Source: UMGS1312 sp964631595 (GTDB lineage Bacteria; Bacillota; Clostridia; Oscillospirales; CAG-272). From it: 64,000 bases of DNA. Made by a program: the position numbers and the translations under genes. The notes beneath the pieces are model-generated. The model worked only from the letters and a program-made list of their open reading frames with translations, was not told the DNA's origin and searched no databases. Of the stretch, positions 61,946 to 64,000 are shown one piece after another. The stretch lies in NCBI GenBank assembly GCA_964631595.1, contig CAZVXL010000004.1, positions 34,561 to 98,560 on the forward strand. Direction: 5' to 3'. The first letter of the stretch is position 1; each line of letters starts with the position of its first letter.

Positions 61946-62416
61946 GTGTCAAGAAGAGGCCAGATTTCCAAAAGAGATGTTCTGCCGGATCCTCTGTACG
62001 GCTCAAAGCTCGTAACAAAGCTTGTAAACAATATCATGCTTGACGGTAAGAAGGGCGTAGCCCAGAAGATCGTATACGATGCTTTTGCCGCAATTGAGGC
62101 GAAGACCGAGCAGAACCCCCTTGAGATCTTCAACGAAGCTCTCGAAAACATTATGCCCGTTCTTGAGGTAAAGGCGCGCCGTGTAGGCGGATCAAACTAT
62201 CAGGTTCCTATGGAAGTGAGACCTGAGAGACGCCGTACCCTCGGACTGCGTTGGCTCATTGCCGCAGCTCGTGCAAGAGGCGAGAAGACGATGGCTGAGC
62301 GCCTTGCGGCGGAGATCCTCGACGCAAAGAACAGCACCGGCGGTGCGTTCAAGAAGAAGGAAGATACGCACAGAATGGCAGAGGCGAACAAAGCCTTCGC
62401 TCATTACAGATATTAA
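61946..62416 (+). CDS. rpsG: 30S ribosomal protein S7
   Basis: A 156-residue S7, which nucleates the 3' domain of 16S rRNA. It starts SRRGQISKRDVLPDPLYGSK and shows RVGGSNYQVPMEVRPERR and the C-terminal KKEDTHRMAEANKAFAHYRY. The GTG at 61946 is chosen for AAGGAGGG 7 nt upstream; the reading from 61859 would add 29 residues absent from S7. It lies 140 nt after rpsL and 59 nt before fusA. Confidence 0.98.
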   Translation: MSRRGQISKRDVLPDPLYGSKLVTKLVNNIMLDGKKGVAQKIVYDAFAAIEAKTEQNPLEIFNEALENIMPVLEVKARRVGGSNYQVPMEVRPERRRTLGLRWLIAAARARGEKTMAERLAAEILDAKNSTGGAFKKKEDTHRMAEANKAFAHYRY

Positions 62417-62475
62417 TTCCGTATTAGAGATCTGGGCAGACCTTGCCGTCTGTCCGAAAGGAGACAATATTTTTC

Positions 62476-64000
62476 ATGGCGAGAGAATATTCACTTGAAA
62501 ATACCAGAAATATCGGTATCATGGCTCATATTGATGCCGGTAAGACCACTACTACGGAACGTATTCTGTTTTATACCGGACGTACTCACAAGATAGGTGA
62601 GACACATGACGGCTCTGCTACCATGGACTGGATGGAGCAAGAGCAGGAGAGAGGTATCACCATTACCTCTGCCGCTACCACCTGTTTTTGGAGAGGCAAC
62701 CGTGTAAACATCATTGATACCCCCGGCCACGTTGACTTTACCGTTGAGGTAGAGCGTTCGCTCCGTGTGCTTGACGGCTCGGTTACCGTGCTGTGCGCAA
62801 AGGGCGGCGTTGAGCCGCAGTCCGAGACTGTTTGGCGTCAGGCCGATAAGTATCACGTTCCCCGTATGGCTTATGTAAACAAGATGGACATCATGGGCGC
62901 GGACTTCTACCGTGTCGTTGACATGATGCACGACCGTCTTAAAGCAAATGCCGTGCCGATCCAGCTTCCTATCGGAGCTGAGGAGAAATTCCGCGGCATC
63001 ATCGACCTCGTAAATATGGAGGCCGATATCTACTATGACGATCTCGGAAAAGATATGCGAGTCGAGCCTATTCCGGATGATATGCTGGAAAAGGCAAAGG
63101 AATATCGCGAGGCTATGCTGGAGGCTATCTCCGAGTCCGATGAGGACTTTATGGAGAAGTATCTCGGCGGCGAGGAGATCAGCACCGATGAGATCAAGGC
63201 TGTCCTCAGAAAGGCTACCATTGCCAACGAGATAGTTCCCGTGGTTTGCGGAACCTCTTATAAGAATAAGGGCGTTCAGAAGCTGCTTGATGCTATCGTT
63301 GACTATATGCCTTCTCCCGTAGACGTTCCCGCGATCAAGGGAATCAATCCCAAGACCGAGGAGGAGGAGGAGCGTCCGTCAAGCGATGACGCACCCTTCG
63401 CGGCTCTTGCTTTCAAGATCATGACAGACCCCTTCGTAGGCAAGCTCTGCTTCTTCCGTGTTTATTCCGGAGTAGTTGAGGCAGGCTCTGCCGTTTACAA
63501 TCCCGGTAAGGATGCCCGTGAGCGTCTCGGAAGAATACTTCAGATGCACGCCAACGAGCGTAAGGATATCGACTGCTGCTACTCCGGTGATATCGCCGCC
63601 GTAGTCGGAGTCAAGAATACCACCACCGGTGATACGCTTTGTGATGAGAGCCATCCTATCATCCTTGAGTCCATGGAGTTCCCCGATCCCGTTATCCGCG
63701 TTGCGATCGAGCCCAAGACCAAGGCAGGTCAGGAGAAAATGGGTATCGCTCTTGCAAAGCTTGCAGAGGAGGATCCTACCTTCCGTACCTATACCGACGA
63801 GGAGACCGGACAGACCATCATCGCAGGTATGGGTGAGCTTCACCTTGAGATCATCGTAGACAGACTTCTGCGTGAGTTTAAGGTCGAGGCAAACGTAGGT
63901 CAGCCTCACGTTTCCTACAAGGAGACGATCCGCCGCGAGGCAAATCAGGATACCAAGTATGCCCGTCAGTCCGGTGGTAAGGGTCAGTACGGTCATGTTA
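62476..64000 (+). CDS. fusA: Elongation factor G (3' partial)
   Basis: Translocation GTPase, first 508 codons present and running off the window. It starts MAREYSLENTRNIGIMAHID, then G1 AHIDAGKTTTTERIL, G2 region RGITITSAATT, G3 DTPGHVDFT and G4 NKMD near residue 135. Domain II and part of domains III-IV follow (AGMGELHLEIIVDRLLREF, SGGKGQYGHV at the end). AAAGGAG precedes the ATG by 11 nt. The str order fits a housekeeping EF-G rather than a resistance-type TetM/TetO protein. Confidence 0.98.
   Translation, partial: MAREYSLENTRNIGIMAHIDAGKTTTTERILFYTGRTHKIGETHDGSATMDWMEQEQERGITITSAATTCFWRGNRVNIIDTPGHVDFTVEVERSLRVLDGSVTVLCAKGGVEPQSETVWRQADKYHVPRMAYVNKMDIMGADFYRVVDMMHDRLKANAVPIQLPIGAEEKFRGIIDLVNMEADIYYDDLGKDMRVEPIPDDMLEKAKEYREAMLEAISESDEDFMEKYLGGEEISTDEIKAVLRKATIANEIVPVVCGTSYKNKGVQKLLDAIVDYMPSPVDVPAIKGINPKTEEEEERPSSDDAPFAALAFKIMTDPFVGKLCFFRVYSGVVEAGSAVYNPGKDARERLGRILQMHANERKDIDCCYSGDIAAVVGVKNTTTGDTLCDESHPIILESMEFPDPVIRVAIEPKTKAGQEKMGIALAKLAEEDPTFRTYTDEETGQTIIAGMGELHLEIIVDRLLREFKVEANVGQPHVSYKETIRREANQDTKYARQSGGKGQYGHV

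Overview
The window looks like chromosome from an anaerobic, probably endospore-forming Clostridia member (Oscillospirales / Eubacteriales type), moderately GC-rich. Supporting evidence: the SRP RNA is the large Alu-containing Firmicutes form and sits just upstream of dnaX-ebfC-recR; efp is followed by a CD1247-type protein; there are Mini-RNase III, a GerA/SpoVAF-type germination protein, a G5/3D cell-wall protein, a PdaA-like deacetylase, long-form HPF, and an feoA-feoB-Cys-rich triad. Most genes have strong AGGAGG-type ribosome sites, and many promoters have sigma-A boxes with exactly 17 bp spacing. No genus can be assigned from sequence alone.

Layout. 1-9.5 kb: the 3' part of a D,D-carboxypeptidase, efp and its partner, an oxidoreductase, cinA, small membrane proteins and lipoproteins, an FKBP-type foldase lipoprotein and a GH27 alpha-galactosidase. 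9.6-12.4 kb: the ferrous-iron operon feoA-feoB-Cys-rich protein, with DtxR/IdeR-like palindromes around its promoter. 12.4-18.7 kb: a DUF4838 carbohydrate enzyme, PutP, a divergent TetR regulator and the germination protein. 18.7-25.3 kb: mrnC and a MoxR-DUF58-transglutaminase operon. 25.6-28.8 kb: SRP RNA, dnaX, ebfC, recR. 28.9-34.3 kb: a MacB-like ABC pair, an RpiR regulator and a flavoprotein. 34.4-39.2 kb: tRNA-Gln, hpf, a serine hydrolase, a G5/3D protein with a long structured leader, a 110 bp duplicated repeat and a divergent Fe/Mn SOD. 39.4-43.6 kb: citrate synthase, two tandem GDPD paralogues and a polysaccharide deacetylase. 43.7-44.8 kb: a small island of mobile-element character (Com-like zinc-finger peptide, JAB-domain fragment). 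44.9-52.1 kb: a seven-gene V-type ATPase operon. 52.3-56.8 kb: an rRNA methyltransferase, a two-component system and a YdcF-like protein. 57-61.1 kb: a MarR-controlled heterodimeric ABC exporter. 61.2-64 kb: the str operon rpsL-rpsG-fusA, cut by the window end.

The most unusual system is the V-ATPase. Its gene order is E-DUF2764-A-B-D-I-K, without recognisable C, F or G subunits. This is the order known from spirochaetes, chlamydiae and Bacteroidota rather than the usual clostridial I-K-E-C-F-A-B-D. Its K subunit keeps the residues that bind sodium in Enterococcus NtpK, so it may be a sodium pump; PutP is also a sodium-coupled carrier. Other points worth a second look are the unassigned structured leader near 38.0 kb, the near-identical 110 bp repeats beside it, a 284 bp identical tract shared by two GDPD genes with reciprocal active-site changes, and the iron-box palindromes of the feo operon.

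Everything here was read by eye. No homology search, RNA folding or covariance model was run, and family names rest on recognised motifs, lengths and gene neighbourhoods.
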